A stretch of 8,890 bases of DNA from an uncultured Oscillospiraceae bacterium (GCA_910589145.1 CAJUSD010000065.1:1-8890); one strand, 5' to 3'. Positions 1 to 7,330 are shown, counted from the stretch's first letter. Made by a program: numbers and translations. The notes: generated by a model from the sequence alone, not told the origin.

Positions 1-142
1 TCTTGCCAAAAGGGATTTCGCGTCTGCGGACGCGACCAGGGACTCTGCCCCCTGGACCCCCGCCACTTTCGAGAAAGCGGCCAAAGCTTTTCATACGGGT
101 TTGGTTTGTGCGTACCTTTGCTCCGTGCCCGCGCCAGGGGGT
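1..142. repeat. GC-rich hairpin-rich intergenic element
   Basis: This stretch is clearly richer in GC than the AT-rich DNA after it and has no plausible gene. It holds two perfect small stems: CGCGTC (19-24) with GACGCG (29-34), and CCAGGG (36-41) with CCCTGG (50-55). A further CCAGGGGG at 134-141 is complementary to CCCCCTGG at 48-55. The GGGACTCTGCCCCCTGGACCCC-like text resembles GC-rich intergenic repeats I recall from many gut Clostridia genomes, but only one copy lies in the window, so repeat status is inferred. The rest of the leader, to 276, is AT-rich and shows only the ribosome binding site of the next gene. Confidence 0.4.
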
Positions 143-262
143 TTCTGCTTCTTTTTTGCAATAACGCTGGAATTTGATTTCCATGTCTTTTAGCAGCATA
201 TCCTTGTAACCAGAACCTGGTTTTTACGTTCACCTTTGTTGTACCCACATATTAACTTTTCC

Positions 263-270
263 AAGGAGGT
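263..270 (+). promoter_or_regulatory. Ribosome binding site that fixes a TTG start
   Basis: AAGGAGGT lies six bases before TTG at 277. No ATG in this frame occurs until about codon 43, which would cut into the conserved N-terminal part of the protein. The site therefore supports TTG initiation. Confidence 0.8.
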
Positions 271-276
271 TTTTTC

Positions 277-2151
277 TTGATTCGTTTTCAAATTCCGTCC
301 GCTGCTGATCGCCATCAAATCACCATTTCAGAATTCAAAGGGGTTGATCTTCACAATGCTCCTGCCAATGTTTCCTTAAATCGAAGCCCATATGCTCCAA
401 ACATGATACGGGATGTTCCTGGCAAAGTCCGCAAACGCTGTGGTTATCATCTCATTAAGCAATATCCTGGACGTATTAATGGTGCATTTTCCCTTTGCAG
501 TCAAGGCAATTCTTATTCTGTAATTCATGCAGGAACTTCCTTATACACAGAAGAGGGAACTATGATTTATCAAAATATTTCCGATTCCCGCAGTTTTGCA
601 GTTCAATTAGATCAAAAACTATATTTTTTAGATGGAGAACATTTTTTATGTCTTTACCGTGAGGAGGACACATGGCATTGCAAGCCAGTTAAGGAAGACG
701 CCTATATTCCTACTGTGCTGATTTCCCGCGACCCATCCGGCGGTGGGGTATCCCTGGAACCGTTCAACCTTCTTCAGACCCGCTGGGAAGAAGACTTTCT
801 CGGTCAGACGGGGACAACGAATTATCAACTTTCGGCAGGGGATTTGGACGAAACTGCTGTAAGCGTTGAAGTTCTGCAAACAGACGGAACCTGGGCAGAA
901 TGGAAAGAAAATGAAAAATTTACAGTTGACCGTACAAAGGGAATTGTCCATTTCCTTACAGCGCCGGGAGCGTCTCCGGTTAGCGGAAAAGACAATGTAA
1001 AGATCCGTGCTTCCCGCAAGAGAAAGGACGCGGAAACAATTCCAATTGAAAAATGCCACTTTGGTGTGCTGTATGGTGTTGGGGGAGCTTCTGACCGGCT
1101 TTTTGTCAGCGGGAATCCTGATTTTCCAAACCGTGACTGGTACAGCCAGCAAAACGATCCTTCTTTCTTTGGAGACCTCTGGTATTCGTCTCTCGGTCAG
1201 GAAAGCGGCAGAATTATGGGATATTCTATTATCAACAGCTGCCTTGCCGCACATAAAGACCGTGGAGAGGATGGGAGAAATATCTTTCTGCGCAGGGGCG
1301 ATTTGGAAAACGGAGTGGCTGCTTTTCCGATTACCACTGTTTTACAGGGTCAGGGGGCGATTTCATCTTTTACCTTTGCTTATCTCTCCGGTGAACCGCT
1401 CTTTTTAACCAGGCTCGGAATTTTTGCCATTACTCCTGCTGATGTTACAGGGGAACGGTATGCGCAGAATCGAAGCTTTTACATCAATAAAGGGCTTTTG
1501 GCTGAATCTAACCTTGAGGATTCCTGCGCTGTTGTTTTTCAGGACTTTTACTTTTTGGCTGTTGGGGATAAGATCTTTCTTTTAGATGGGCTGGTTAAAA
1601 GTTATGAGAAGGACGCTCCTTACAGTACTTATCAATATGAAGGGTATTATTGGCTGAATATCGGCGCCAGGGTACTTTGGGAGGAAAACGGCGCGCTTCG
1701 ATTTGGAAGGGAAGACGGGAAGGTTATGGAGTTTTATCAAAATCCTGACGAAATTGCTTCCTTTCAGGACGACGGCCATCCAATTGACGCTTGTTGGGAA
1801 CTGCCTGACTTCTCTGGAAAAAATTTCTTTCGGAAAAAAACTTTTCGGAAAGTCTCCTTTCAACTCGCCAGCGCTCCTGCTACCAGCGTTAAAATATTAG
1901 CCCAAACTGCCGGAAAATGGGAAACGCTCCATCAGGAACCTTTGAAGGCCAGATATTGGGATTACTCGCAAATGGATTATGGAAAGCTGACTTATGATAA
2001 TGATATGTCCCCTAAAACATTTACATTAAAAAAACGACTGCGCGGATATGACAAGGTGCGGTTCCGGTTAGTGAATAACCAATGGAAGGAACCTTTTGGT
2101 TTGTATCAGTTTTCAGTACAGTTTTCGGAAACCAGCGATTATCGTAAATGA
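277..2151 (+). CDS. Phage tail nozzle / stabilisation-like protein
   Basis: The 624-aa product is probably a structural protein of a short phage tail. The N-terminal region, about residues 18-57, carries FKGVDLHNAP, an NMIRDVPG segment and a K-VRKRCGY stretch. This pattern of a 'what goes in' phrase, then 'Met-Ile-Arg-Asp', then a basic run, is typical of podovirus tail nozzle or head-tail stabilisation proteins (P22 gp10 and T7 gp12-like, beta-propeller folds). The body is rich in beta-type segments with aromatic residues and shows no signal peptide or membrane segment. It starts at TTG with AAGGAGGT six bases upstream, and its TGA overlaps a following ATG (ATGA, 2148-2151), a sign of translational coupling. 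A tail fibre-like protein, a lysozyme and a further virion-like protein follow on the same strand. Calling it structural is fairly safe; the exact tail position is inference from pattern memory. Confidence 0.6.
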   Translation: MIRFQIPSAADRHQITISEFKGVDLHNAPANVSLNRSPYAPNMIRDVPGKVRKRCGYHLIKQYPGRINGAFSLCSQGNSYSVIHAGTSLYTEEGTMIYQNISDSRSFAVQLDQKLYFLDGEHFLCLYREEDTWHCKPVKEDAYIPTVLISRDPSGGGVSLEPFNLLQTRWEEDFLGQTGTTNYQLSAGDLDETAVSVEVLQTDGTWAEWKENEKFTVDRTKGIVHFLTAPGASPVSGKDNVKIRASRKRKDAETIPIEKCHFGVLYGVGGASDRLFVSGNPDFPNRDWYSQQNDPSFFGDLWYSSLGQESGRIMGYSIINSCLAAHKDRGEDGRNIFLRRGDLENGVAAFPITTVLQGQGAISSFTFAYLSGEPLFLTRLGIFAITPADVTGERYAQNRSFYINKGLLAESNLEDSCAVVFQDFYFLAVGDKIFLLDGLVKSYEKDAPYSTYQYEGYYWLNIGARVLWEENGALRFGREDGKVMEFYQNPDEIASFQDDGHPIDACWELPDFSGKNFFRKKTFRKVSFQLASAPATSVKILAQTAGKWETLHQEPLKARYWDYSQMDYGKLTYDNDMSPKTFTLKKRLRGYDKVRFRLVNNQWKEPFGLYQFSVQFSETSDYRK

Positions 2152-2342
2152 TGGATAAGTTCATTTGTAAGATTAAGCCTAAGATGGGAATCAGTTGAAT
2201 AATAAAAAAGGTTTTGGGCTCAGGGGGATGTGCAGCAGAGCTGTACTCCTCAAAAGCCTTAGCCTCCAAGTTATCGGAAAAACGTAAAGCCCTGGTTAAA
2301 GATAAGCCAAACTGTGGGAACCTTTTCACCAACTTTGTGTAA
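2148..2342 (+). pseudogene. Small coupled reading frame broken by a TGA
   Basis: An ATG overlaps the stop of the upstream phage gene in the classic ATGA form, with a second ATG directly after it. The frame reads MMDKFICKIKPKMGIS, then meets TGA at 2196-2198. The same frame then stays open for 47 more codons to TAA at 2340-2342. That part is protein-like, with a Lys/Ala/Leu-rich helical stretch (KALASKLSEKRKALVKDK) and two cysteines. Possible readings are a small phage gene killed by a nonsense change, two separate tiny genes (a restart at TTG 2214, behind AAAAAAGG, would give about 42 codons), readthrough, or chance. I do not recognise the family. The 225 bases between the flanking genes hold nothing else I can support. 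Confidence 0.3.
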
Positions 2343-2360
2343 AAAGTGCAGCTTTATCAA

Positions 2361-2368
2361 AAAGGAGG
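2361..2368 (+). promoter_or_regulatory. Ribosome binding site of the tail fibre-like gene
   Basis: AAAGGAGG sits eight bases before ATG 2377 and chooses it over an in-frame ATG at 2314 that has no such site. Confidence 0.8.
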
Positions 2369-2376
2369 AATTTTTA

Positions 2377-3090
2377 ATGAATATAAAAAATCTTTCCGGC
2401 GTTTCTGAGCAGGACATGGCCGGAAAGGGGAATGTTGGAAGAAGCAATCCTCCCGGCGTTTCAGCAGAAGAAATGCAGCGTATTCTGGATGAACTTCCAA
2501 GGGAAGTGCTGGCTCCGGCTGTCAGTTTGATTGCTGAAAACCAGAATGAAAATAATTCTATATTTGCCGCCAAATTAGATGAACTCTCTGACGGTTTAGA
2601 ACAAAAAATAGATAAGGGAAATACCCTGGAACTGGATAATCTGGAAGCCTATACCCCTACAAAAGATTATCATCCAGCGACCGCCTTGTTTGTCTGTCAA
2701 CAGGTAGAATCTCACGCAGCAAGCGACCAGTTACATATTTCAGAAGAAGAACGCAGGTTGGGAAGGCTTGCTGAAAAAATTACTTTTTCGTCTCCGGCTG
2801 GCTCCTTTACCCCTTCGCCGGGAGTGGATTTCTCATTAGTTGCCAATGCAGATGTGCCCGTTACCCTAAAAGCACCTTCTGCCGCCGGAAACCGGTTTCT
2901 TACAATGAAGGGTTTTATAGCCATCAGTTCGGAGGGGTCCGCCGAATGGGGTAATGGGGTAATGTTTCCCAATGGGGTGAAGCCTGTTCTGGAACCCGGA
3001 AACTGTTATCTGCTAGAGTATTTTTATCATCCAAAACTCCCGGAAAGTCCCAATGGCAAATGGTCGGTGAGGTGTACCCGCTTTCATTAA
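2377..3090 (+). CDS. Phage tail fibre / appendage-like protein
   Basis: The 237-aa protein has no signal peptide or membrane segment. Residues 20-60 (GRSNPPGVSAEEMQRILDEL, then Pro-Arg-Glu-Val-Leu) resemble the N-terminal GRP-x-P-x-G-x-(T/S)-A-E block of Firmicutes phage tail appendages, in which a predicted helix follows. Residues 87-110 contain DNLEAYTPTKDYHPATALFV, very like the 'YTPTGDYHPATKKYV' motif that recurs in phage fibre proteins. After about residue 135 the protein becomes beta-rich, with a small domain that includes WGNGVMFPNGV, EPGNCYLLEYFYH and GKWSVRC and ends in two residues after an Arg, possibly a receptor-binding or trimer tip. The start is fixed by AAAGGAGG. It lies between the nozzle-like gene and the lysozyme, as expected of late genes. 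The role as adsorption appendage is inferred from motifs; a chaperone or baseplate role cannot be excluded. Confidence 0.5.
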   Translation: MNIKNLSGVSEQDMAGKGNVGRSNPPGVSAEEMQRILDELPREVLAPAVSLIAENQNENNSIFAAKLDELSDGLEQKIDKGNTLELDNLEAYTPTKDYHPATALFVCQQVESHAASDQLHISEEERRLGRLAEKITFSSPAGSFTPSPGVDFSLVANADVPVTLKAPSAAGNRFLTMKGFIAISSEGSAEWGNGVMFPNGVKPVLEPGNCYLLEYFYHPKLPESPNGKWSVRCTRFH

Positions 3091-3093
3091 CAT

Positions 3094-3122
3094 TTGACAA
3101 GCCGCCATGCATAGGATAGATT
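3094..3122 (+). promoter_or_regulatory. Candidate promoter for the lysozyme gene
   Basis: A perfect -35 TTGACA (3094-3099) is followed by a 17-base spacer and a weaker -10 TAGATT (3117-3122). It lies in the 68-base gap before the lysozyme, about 37 bases upstream of its TTG start. It could give the lysis/virion genes independent transcription. Confidence 0.4.
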
Positions 3123-3158
3123 GAAATTTTAAACATTTTTTAGAAAGGTGGTTTTTAT

Positions 3159-3932
3159 TTGGAGGTATGGGAAGGGATTGATATATCCCAATTTAATGGT
3201 ATCGTTGATTTTTCTAAAGTGAAAAATTCCGGGAAAACCTTTGTAATGGTTCGCGCCGGCTGGTGCGGATATGATGGCAGTATCCAAACAGATTCCCGTT
3301 TTGAAGCAAATATGAGGGACGTCCAGGCTGTCGGCCTTAATGCTGGTGTTTATCTCTATAATTATGCCAAAACAGTTGACGCTGCCCAAATTGCCGCTGG
3401 CAATCTTTTGAAAATGATTGAACCTTACCGCGTCAGCTACCCAGTCGTGTTTGATATGGAAGATCCCTCTTTACAGCCCTTGGGGAAACAACTTCTAACC
3501 GATATTGCCCAAGGGTTTTTAAATCAGATTGAGTCTGCCCGTTATTATGCAGCGCTTTATACCACTTCTTCCTGGATGCAGGAATTTTTATTCCCGGATA
3601 AGCTTGTTCAATATGATTGGTGGATTGCCGATTGGCGGCAAGGTGTACAGCGTCAGCCTCAATGGGGAATGTGGCAGTATTTGGGTGATCAGGGAAGGGT
3701 AAACGGCGTCCAGGGTCCTTGCGATCTGGATCGTTCCTATAAGGATTATCCGTCTATCTTCGCTCAATATGGACTGAATGGATTTTCAAACACTCCTGTT
3801 GAACCAGATCCTCCCTCGCCGCCGCTTCCCTGGAGAGAACAGATAGAACAGCTTCGTCAGGAAGTTTCCCAATGGAAAAACCAATATGAACAATTAGAAG
3901 CCGGACTTCGTGCCTTGCTTCAAAATCCTTAA
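3159..3932 (+). CDS. GH25 lysozyme (phage muramidase) with coiled-coil tail
   Basis: The enzyme is predicted to cut the N-acetylmuramic acid to N-acetylglucosamine bond of peptidoglycan. The GH25 barrel fills residues 4-205. It shows GIDISQFNG (Asp8), FVMVRAGWCGYDG, AGVYLYNYAKT, PVVFDMED with the Asp99-x-Glu101 pair expected to be catalytic, ALYTTSSW, WWIADW, MWQYLG and CDLDRSY. A proline-rich linker (about 212-224) leads to a predicted coiled coil (225-255, WREQIEQLRQEVSQWKNQYE) that replaces the usual SH3 or choline-binding repeats. There is no signal peptide, so release would need a holin or incorporation into the particle. It starts at TTG, seven bases after AAAGGTGG; the only nearby ATG (3167) is out of frame. 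Its place among tail genes fits either an endolysin or a virion-associated lysin. The family call is firm. Confidence 0.9.
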   Translation: MEVWEGIDISQFNGIVDFSKVKNSGKTFVMVRAGWCGYDGSIQTDSRFEANMRDVQAVGLNAGVYLYNYAKTVDAAQIAAGNLLKMIEPYRVSYPVVFDMEDPSLQPLGKQLLTDIAQGFLNQIESARYYAALYTTSSWMQEFLFPDKLVQYDWWIADWRQGVQRQPQWGMWQYLGDQGRVNGVQGPCDLDRSYKDYPSIFAQYGLNGFSNTPVEPDPPSPPLPWREQIEQLRQEVSQWKNQYEQLEAGLRALLQNP

Positions 3933-3956
3933 AAAATTCTTTACTACGTTAAAAAT

Positions 3957-3962
3957 GGAGGT
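3957..3962 (+). promoter_or_regulatory. Ribosome binding site of the coiled-coil virion-like gene
   Basis: GGAGGT lies six bases before ATG 3969 and supports that start. The 36-base gap to the lysozyme shows no terminator. Confidence 0.7.
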
Positions 3963-3968
3963 CGTTTT

Positions 3969-5213
3969 ATGGCAGCTAAAGCTATCAAGTTAACACGAAA
4001 CGAGGATGGTTCCGTTACTGCTTCTTATGCGAACAGTTCCAGCTCAGGCTCTGCAAAGAAAGTCACTGTCCAGGGGCCCAGTTCATCCAGTGGTATCCGT
4101 ACTACCCAAAGAAACGGTTATACCATTACTGCTTCTCCTACCAGAACTGGATATGATTCCCCAAACTATGACCACGACGAACCTTATGAAGACGCTTATG
4201 GCAATATCAAATATTATCCTGCTGACAGGTATGGAAACAGTACCGGAGGATGGCACTCCAATCTTGTTGTTCCTGATTATAGTAAAAAAGCTGATAACCA
4301 GTCTTATGCGGATTATTTTAGTGATCTCAACTTTGGATATAACCAGGAATATGAGGACGACCATGTTTATTATCGGCCTGCTTCCATGGTCCCTACCATT
4401 ACGATCCGTAAAAACGGAAGTTCTTCTTATAACTCCGGCAGCCGTTCGGAACAATCTGACGATTACTACGGAAGTTCCTACTATAAAGGCGGTGTAGCTG
4501 CGTTAATGGCTGACAGGCGGGGCGAATCTTTCAGTTCTTCAAGGGAACCTGTTTATTCTGGCGGAAATCGCCCAAATAGTTACCTGGACTCACAGAATGC
4601 GTTGATTGAAGCCCAGCTGGAAGCCCTTCTCAGCCAGATTAATTCTGCTAAAACCGCTGTTTCCCAGCAGGCTGATGATGCCGCACGCCAGGCGTATATC
4701 AATCTAAAGTCTTCTGAAAACACCCTTCCACAAAGTCTTTCTGCTGCCGGTCAAAGCGGCGGTTTGGCTCAATCGGCTTTATTGGATCTTTATACCAATT
4801 ATGAACGAAGCCGGAATGATATTCAGAGAGACCGCATGAATCAATTAGCAGAAATTGAAAACACCATGTCTCAGGCGCGTGCTGATGGGAATATACAAAA
4901 AGCTCAGGCGGCGCTTGATTATCAAAAGCAGCAGGCAGAACAGGAATACCAGAAAGAACTTCTCCGGCTTAAAGCTGAACAGCAGCAGGCTCTTTCCAGG
5001 CAGCAGCATTTACAGGAAATGCAGAAACTTTCCACCAAAAATAATCTTCAGCGCACTATGTCTTTGGAAAATGAGGTTGAGGAGGAATTAATAATGTCGG
5101 AAGCCTTTGAATCCCTCATTTCCAGCAGGGATATCGATAGCTGGAGACGTGAATACAACGGGATTTTAGATGCTGGACAGATAAACCAGATTTTAAGGCA
5201 ATTTCAAGGTTAA
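3969..5213 (+). CDS. Phage virion-like low-complexity / coiled-coil protein
   Basis: The product has 414 aa in two parts. Residues 1-205 are low complexity, rich in Ser, Tyr, Asp, Gly and Asn (SSSSGSAKK, DHDEPYEDAYGN, SDDYYGSSYYKGG), and probably flexible. Residues 205-378 are strongly helical and Gln/Ala/Glu-rich, with a break at 253-268 reading LPQSLSAAGQSGGLAQS, followed by ALLDLYTNYERSRNDIQRDR and a long heptad-like stretch (KQQAEQEYQKELLRLKAEQQQ). The 'LPQ-L-A-G--GG-(A/S)-S-LL-L---Y' break followed by 'ER---QL-EI' resembles proteins that accompany nozzle-like genes in Clostridia phages, where they are usually unannotated. A role as internal or ejection protein, or as tail tip, is an inference; no enzyme motif is seen. 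It follows the lysozyme by 36 bases in the same operon, and a long hairpin follows it. Confidence 0.5.
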   Translation: MAAKAIKLTRNEDGSVTASYANSSSSGSAKKVTVQGPSSSSGIRTTQRNGYTITASPTRTGYDSPNYDHDEPYEDAYGNIKYYPADRYGNSTGGWHSNLVVPDYSKKADNQSYADYFSDLNFGYNQEYEDDHVYYRPASMVPTITIRKNGSSSYNSGSRSEQSDDYYGSSYYKGGVAALMADRRGESFSSSREPVYSGGNRPNSYLDSQNALIEAQLEALLSQINSAKTAVSQQADDAARQAYINLKSSENTLPQSLSAAGQSGGLAQSALLDLYTNYERSRNDIQRDRMNQLAEIENTMSQARADGNIQKAQAALDYQKQQAEQEYQKELLRLKAEQQQALSRQQHLQEMQKLSTKNNLQRTMSLENEVEEELIMSEAFESLISSRDIDSWRREYNGILDAGQINQILRQFQG

Positions 5214-5231
5214 GTATTTTAATACCGTTTT

Positions 5232-5273
5232 GTAACATGTCCTCGCTGCTTTTTAACAGCGGGGACATGTTAC
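5232..5273 (+). terminator. 17-bp inverted repeat closing the phage block
   Basis: Arms 5232-5248 (GTAACATGTCCTCGCTG) and 5257-5273 pair over 17 positions with one G-T wobble around an 8-base loop. It begins 18 bases after the stop of the last phage-like gene. No run of T follows on either strand, so a classical Rho-independent terminator is uncertain. A processing or stability hairpin, or an operator for the next gene, is also possible. Confidence 0.45.
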
Positions 5274-5307
5274 TGCTTATAGAGAAAAACCAATGGGAAA
5301 CTATTTG

Positions 5308-5336
5308 TTTCCATACTCTCAAATTTATGGTAGAAT
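5308..5336 (+). promoter_or_regulatory. Candidate extended -10 promoter of the LRR-SUKH gene
   Basis: The extended -10 TGGTAGAAT ends at 5336, and a 4/6 match to the -35 (TTTCCA, 5308-5313) lies 17 bases before it. It sits 45 bases before the chosen ATG, in the gap after the phage hairpin, so this gene is probably transcribed on its own. Confidence 0.4.
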
Positions 5337-5380
5337 GAGCAAAGCGGAAATTTTATTTATATGGTTTGGAGGATATGGAT

Positions 5381-6706
5381 ATGGAAAAATATCAACTAAC
5401 CCCATTGGAACGGGAAGTTTGTGAGGAAATGGCCCAGCTCAATCCGGGAAATACCCCGGAAATGTTCTACAAAGGCTGTACAAAAAAACTTTTCCGATAT
5501 TTTGCCGATCACGGAAAGCCTCTGGTGGATATCTCCCCCTTATCTCAGTTGAAAGACCTGTGTACAGTAGAAATTTGCTGCAGTGTATGTGACCTTTCCC
5601 CTTTGGATAGTCTCCAAAATTTAAAGGGAATCAAAATATGCAGCGCATTGGAAATTCTTCCTTGTGATCTTACGTCTTTAAAGAACCTGGAATACTTATA
5701 TATCCATTCAGACCATTGTACTGTTCCTAATTTGGAAGGGCTGCCAAAACTGTTTCTGATCACTCTGAATGGAGTTGACTGCCTGGACGGTCTGGCAGGG
5801 CTGAAATCCTTGGAATATTTGCATATCTCAGAAAATACCAATTTGAGTGATTTGTCCCCTTTGGCTTCCTGTCCTGGCCTTGTAGAGCTGGAAGCGCATC
5901 ATACTGGCGTCAGCGATTTGTCGCCGCTGGCAGGGCATCCCAACCTGAAACATATTGGATTGAGCAACACTAAAGTAATGGATATTTTTCCACTTTCCAC
6001 AATCATCACTTTGGAAAGCATCTACCTGTACGGCACAGCGGTTACAGATGTGTCCTGTCTCGCCTCCCTGCCCAATCTGAGCAGCCTGAATCTGCTTAAA
6101 ACGCAGGTGGCAGATCTGTCCGCCTTCCAGGGCCGAGAGAACATTCTGGCCATCGAGCAAAAGAAGCTGGGAATTAAAAAGGCAGGGAAAGACCCCGCAG
6201 AACTGAAAATAGCCATTGAAGAAATCCGGCAGCGGCTGGAAAAGATGGGAATCACACCCCGTCCTCCCCTGCAGCAGGACACCATCCGCAAATTTCAGGA
6301 GCGAACCGGCATAAAGCTGCCTAAAGAGTATACAGCTTTTCTGACAAAAATAGGGGACGGTTTTGAGGGCTGGACCCAGTCTGGTTCCGATTCCGTTTTC
6401 TATGAGTTCCCAACTTTGAAAAAATTGAAATTCGACCCGGAAGGTGTTTCCAAAAGGTTCAGCCATAGGGAAGGATGGTGTTGGGAGGATGACGAAAAGG
6501 CCACGAGCCGGAAGATTGACTCGGCTACCCAAAACGGACAAATTGAGCTTATAGACTGTGGCTGTGGCCGCTCCTATTCTCTTATTGTCTGCGGCGGGGC
6601 TAAGGGAGAAGTATGGAATGTGACTGACGTTGGTGTTTTCCCCTATGGAAACCGCTTAGACTTTCTGGACTGGATGAAAGATTATTTGGACGGGAAAGCA
6701 AAGTAA
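5381..6706 (+). CDS. Leucine-rich-repeat protein with C-terminal SMI1/KNR4 (SUKH) domain
   Basis: The product has 441 aa and is predicted to be cytosolic (no signal peptide, membrane segment or LPxTG). Residues about 48-255 hold some nine leucine-rich repeats of about 22 residues of internalin type, e.g. DLSPLAGHPNLKHIGLSNTKV and its neighbours. A charged linker (255-295) leads to a SUKH domain at about 296-437: GIKLPKEYTAFLTKIGDGFEG, FYEFPTLKKL, IELIDCGCGRSYSLIV, EVWNVTDVGVFPY and FLDWMKDYL. SUKH domains mostly bind and neutralise toxins in contact-dependent and polymorphic toxin systems, and LRRs are protein-binding, so a binding or immunity role is inferred; no enzymatic site is seen. Three in-frame starts exist (TTG 5366, ATG 5375, ATG 5381). 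GGAGG at 5368-5372 is eight bases from ATG 5381, which I chose. It converges on the acetyltransferase gene with a 30-base gap and has no visible toxin partner. Confidence 0.8.
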   Translation: MEKYQLTPLEREVCEEMAQLNPGNTPEMFYKGCTKKLFRYFADHGKPLVDISPLSQLKDLCTVEICCSVCDLSPLDSLQNLKGIKICSALEILPCDLTSLKNLEYLYIHSDHCTVPNLEGLPKLFLITLNGVDCLDGLAGLKSLEYLHISENTNLSDLSPLASCPGLVELEAHHTGVSDLSPLAGHPNLKHIGLSNTKVMDIFPLSTIITLESIYLYGTAVTDVSCLASLPNLSSLNLLKTQVADLSAFQGRENILAIEQKKLGIKKAGKDPAELKIAIEEIRQRLEKMGITPRPPLQQDTIRKFQERTGIKLPKEYTAFLTKIGDGFEGWTQSGSDSVFYEFPTLKKLKFDPEGVSKRFSHREGWCWEDDEKATSRKIDSATQNGQIELIDCGCGRSYSLIVCGGAKGEVWNVTDVGVFPYGNRLDFLDWMKDYLDGKAK

Positions 6707-6736
6707 TGATTTAAAAGCAGAGGCTGAACTCCTTTG

Positions 6737-7330
6737 TCAACAATCCATTTTCTTTTCAGTTTGTTGAACAACTGTTTGATGCCATTCCCGTTCAGTCATG
6801 GAATATTTCCATGAATCGCACAGCCCATGGTCTGGAACAACAACGGCTTTTCGGATTACACCTTCAAATTTAAAGCCGCATTTTTGGATAACCCGGTGGG
6901 ATTTTTGGTTAAAATCATAATGTGAAATTGAAATTAGTTCTGGCGGATGTTCCATCTCACAAAAGACATACCGCAGCACCCGGCGCGCTGCTTCTGTAGC
7001 ATATCCTTTTCCCCAAACTGCTGGAGAAAATACATATCCTAATGATTGGACAATATTGGTTTCTACTGCCCTGGCTTTATCCTGGTGCAGCCCAATACTT
7101 CCAACTACCCGCCCGCTGATTTTTTCTTCCACTGCCCAAACGCAATCCTCTGCAATGAAGGAATCCAAAATTTTCCTGGACTCTGAAATATTTTTATGGG
7201 GTGTCCATCCTGCTGCTGGTCCTACCTGGGGATGACAGCAAAAGGTGAAAAAATCAATTAGGTCTTCTATACGATACTGCCGAAGCAGAAGCCGTGGGGT
7301 TTCAACAGGGACTATCTTCAAAATCCTCAT
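6737..7330 (-). CDS. GNAT-family N-acetyltransferase (RimJ/RimL-like)
   Basis: The product has 197 aa and transfers an acetyl group from acetyl-CoA to an unidentified amine. It opens with a VETPRLLLRQYRIEDL block (9-24). The core contains RVVGSIGL (74-81), then LGYVFSPAVWGKGYATEA (97-114), in which WGKGYA is the acetyl-CoA pyrophosphate loop, and RRVLRYVF. NQKSHRVIQKCGFKFEGV (141-158) is the usual C-terminal CoA-side motif of the RimJ/RimL-like branch. Length is normal. ATG at 7330 directly abuts GGAAAGG, leaving no spacer, so the TTG three codons inside (7321) with a nine-base spacer may be the real start (194 aa). A near-consensus promoter lies just upstream. Targets in this branch include ribosomal protein N-termini and antibiotics; none can be assigned here. 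Confidence 0.85.
   Translation of the reverse strand: MRILKIVPVETPRLLLRQYRIEDLIDFFTFCCHPQVGPAAGWTPHKNISESRKILDSFIAEDCVWAVEEKISGRVVGSIGLHQDKARAVETNIVQSLGYVFSPAVWGKGYATEAARRVLRYVFCEMEHPPELISISHYDFNQKSHRVIQKCGFKFEGVIRKAVVVPDHGLCDSWKYSMTEREWHQTVVQQTEKKMDC

Noticed and set aside
223..255. Possible promoter with TATTAA at 250-255 before the first phage gene
   Set aside because: No -35 at suitable spacing; phage late genes are probably read from upstream.
646..1254. Long - strand frame of 202 codons
   Set aside because: It lies wholly inside the better supported tail gene, has no ribosome binding site evidence and no recognisable motif.
4006..4497. 163-codon + strand frame
   Set aside because: It is a shifted shadow of the Ser/Tyr-rich part of the virion-like gene, with a repetitive hydrophobic translation caused by base composition.
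5828..6541. 237-codon - strand frame opposite the LRR-SUKH gene
   Set aside because: The + strand frame has clear LRR and SUKH motifs; the opposite frame shows none.
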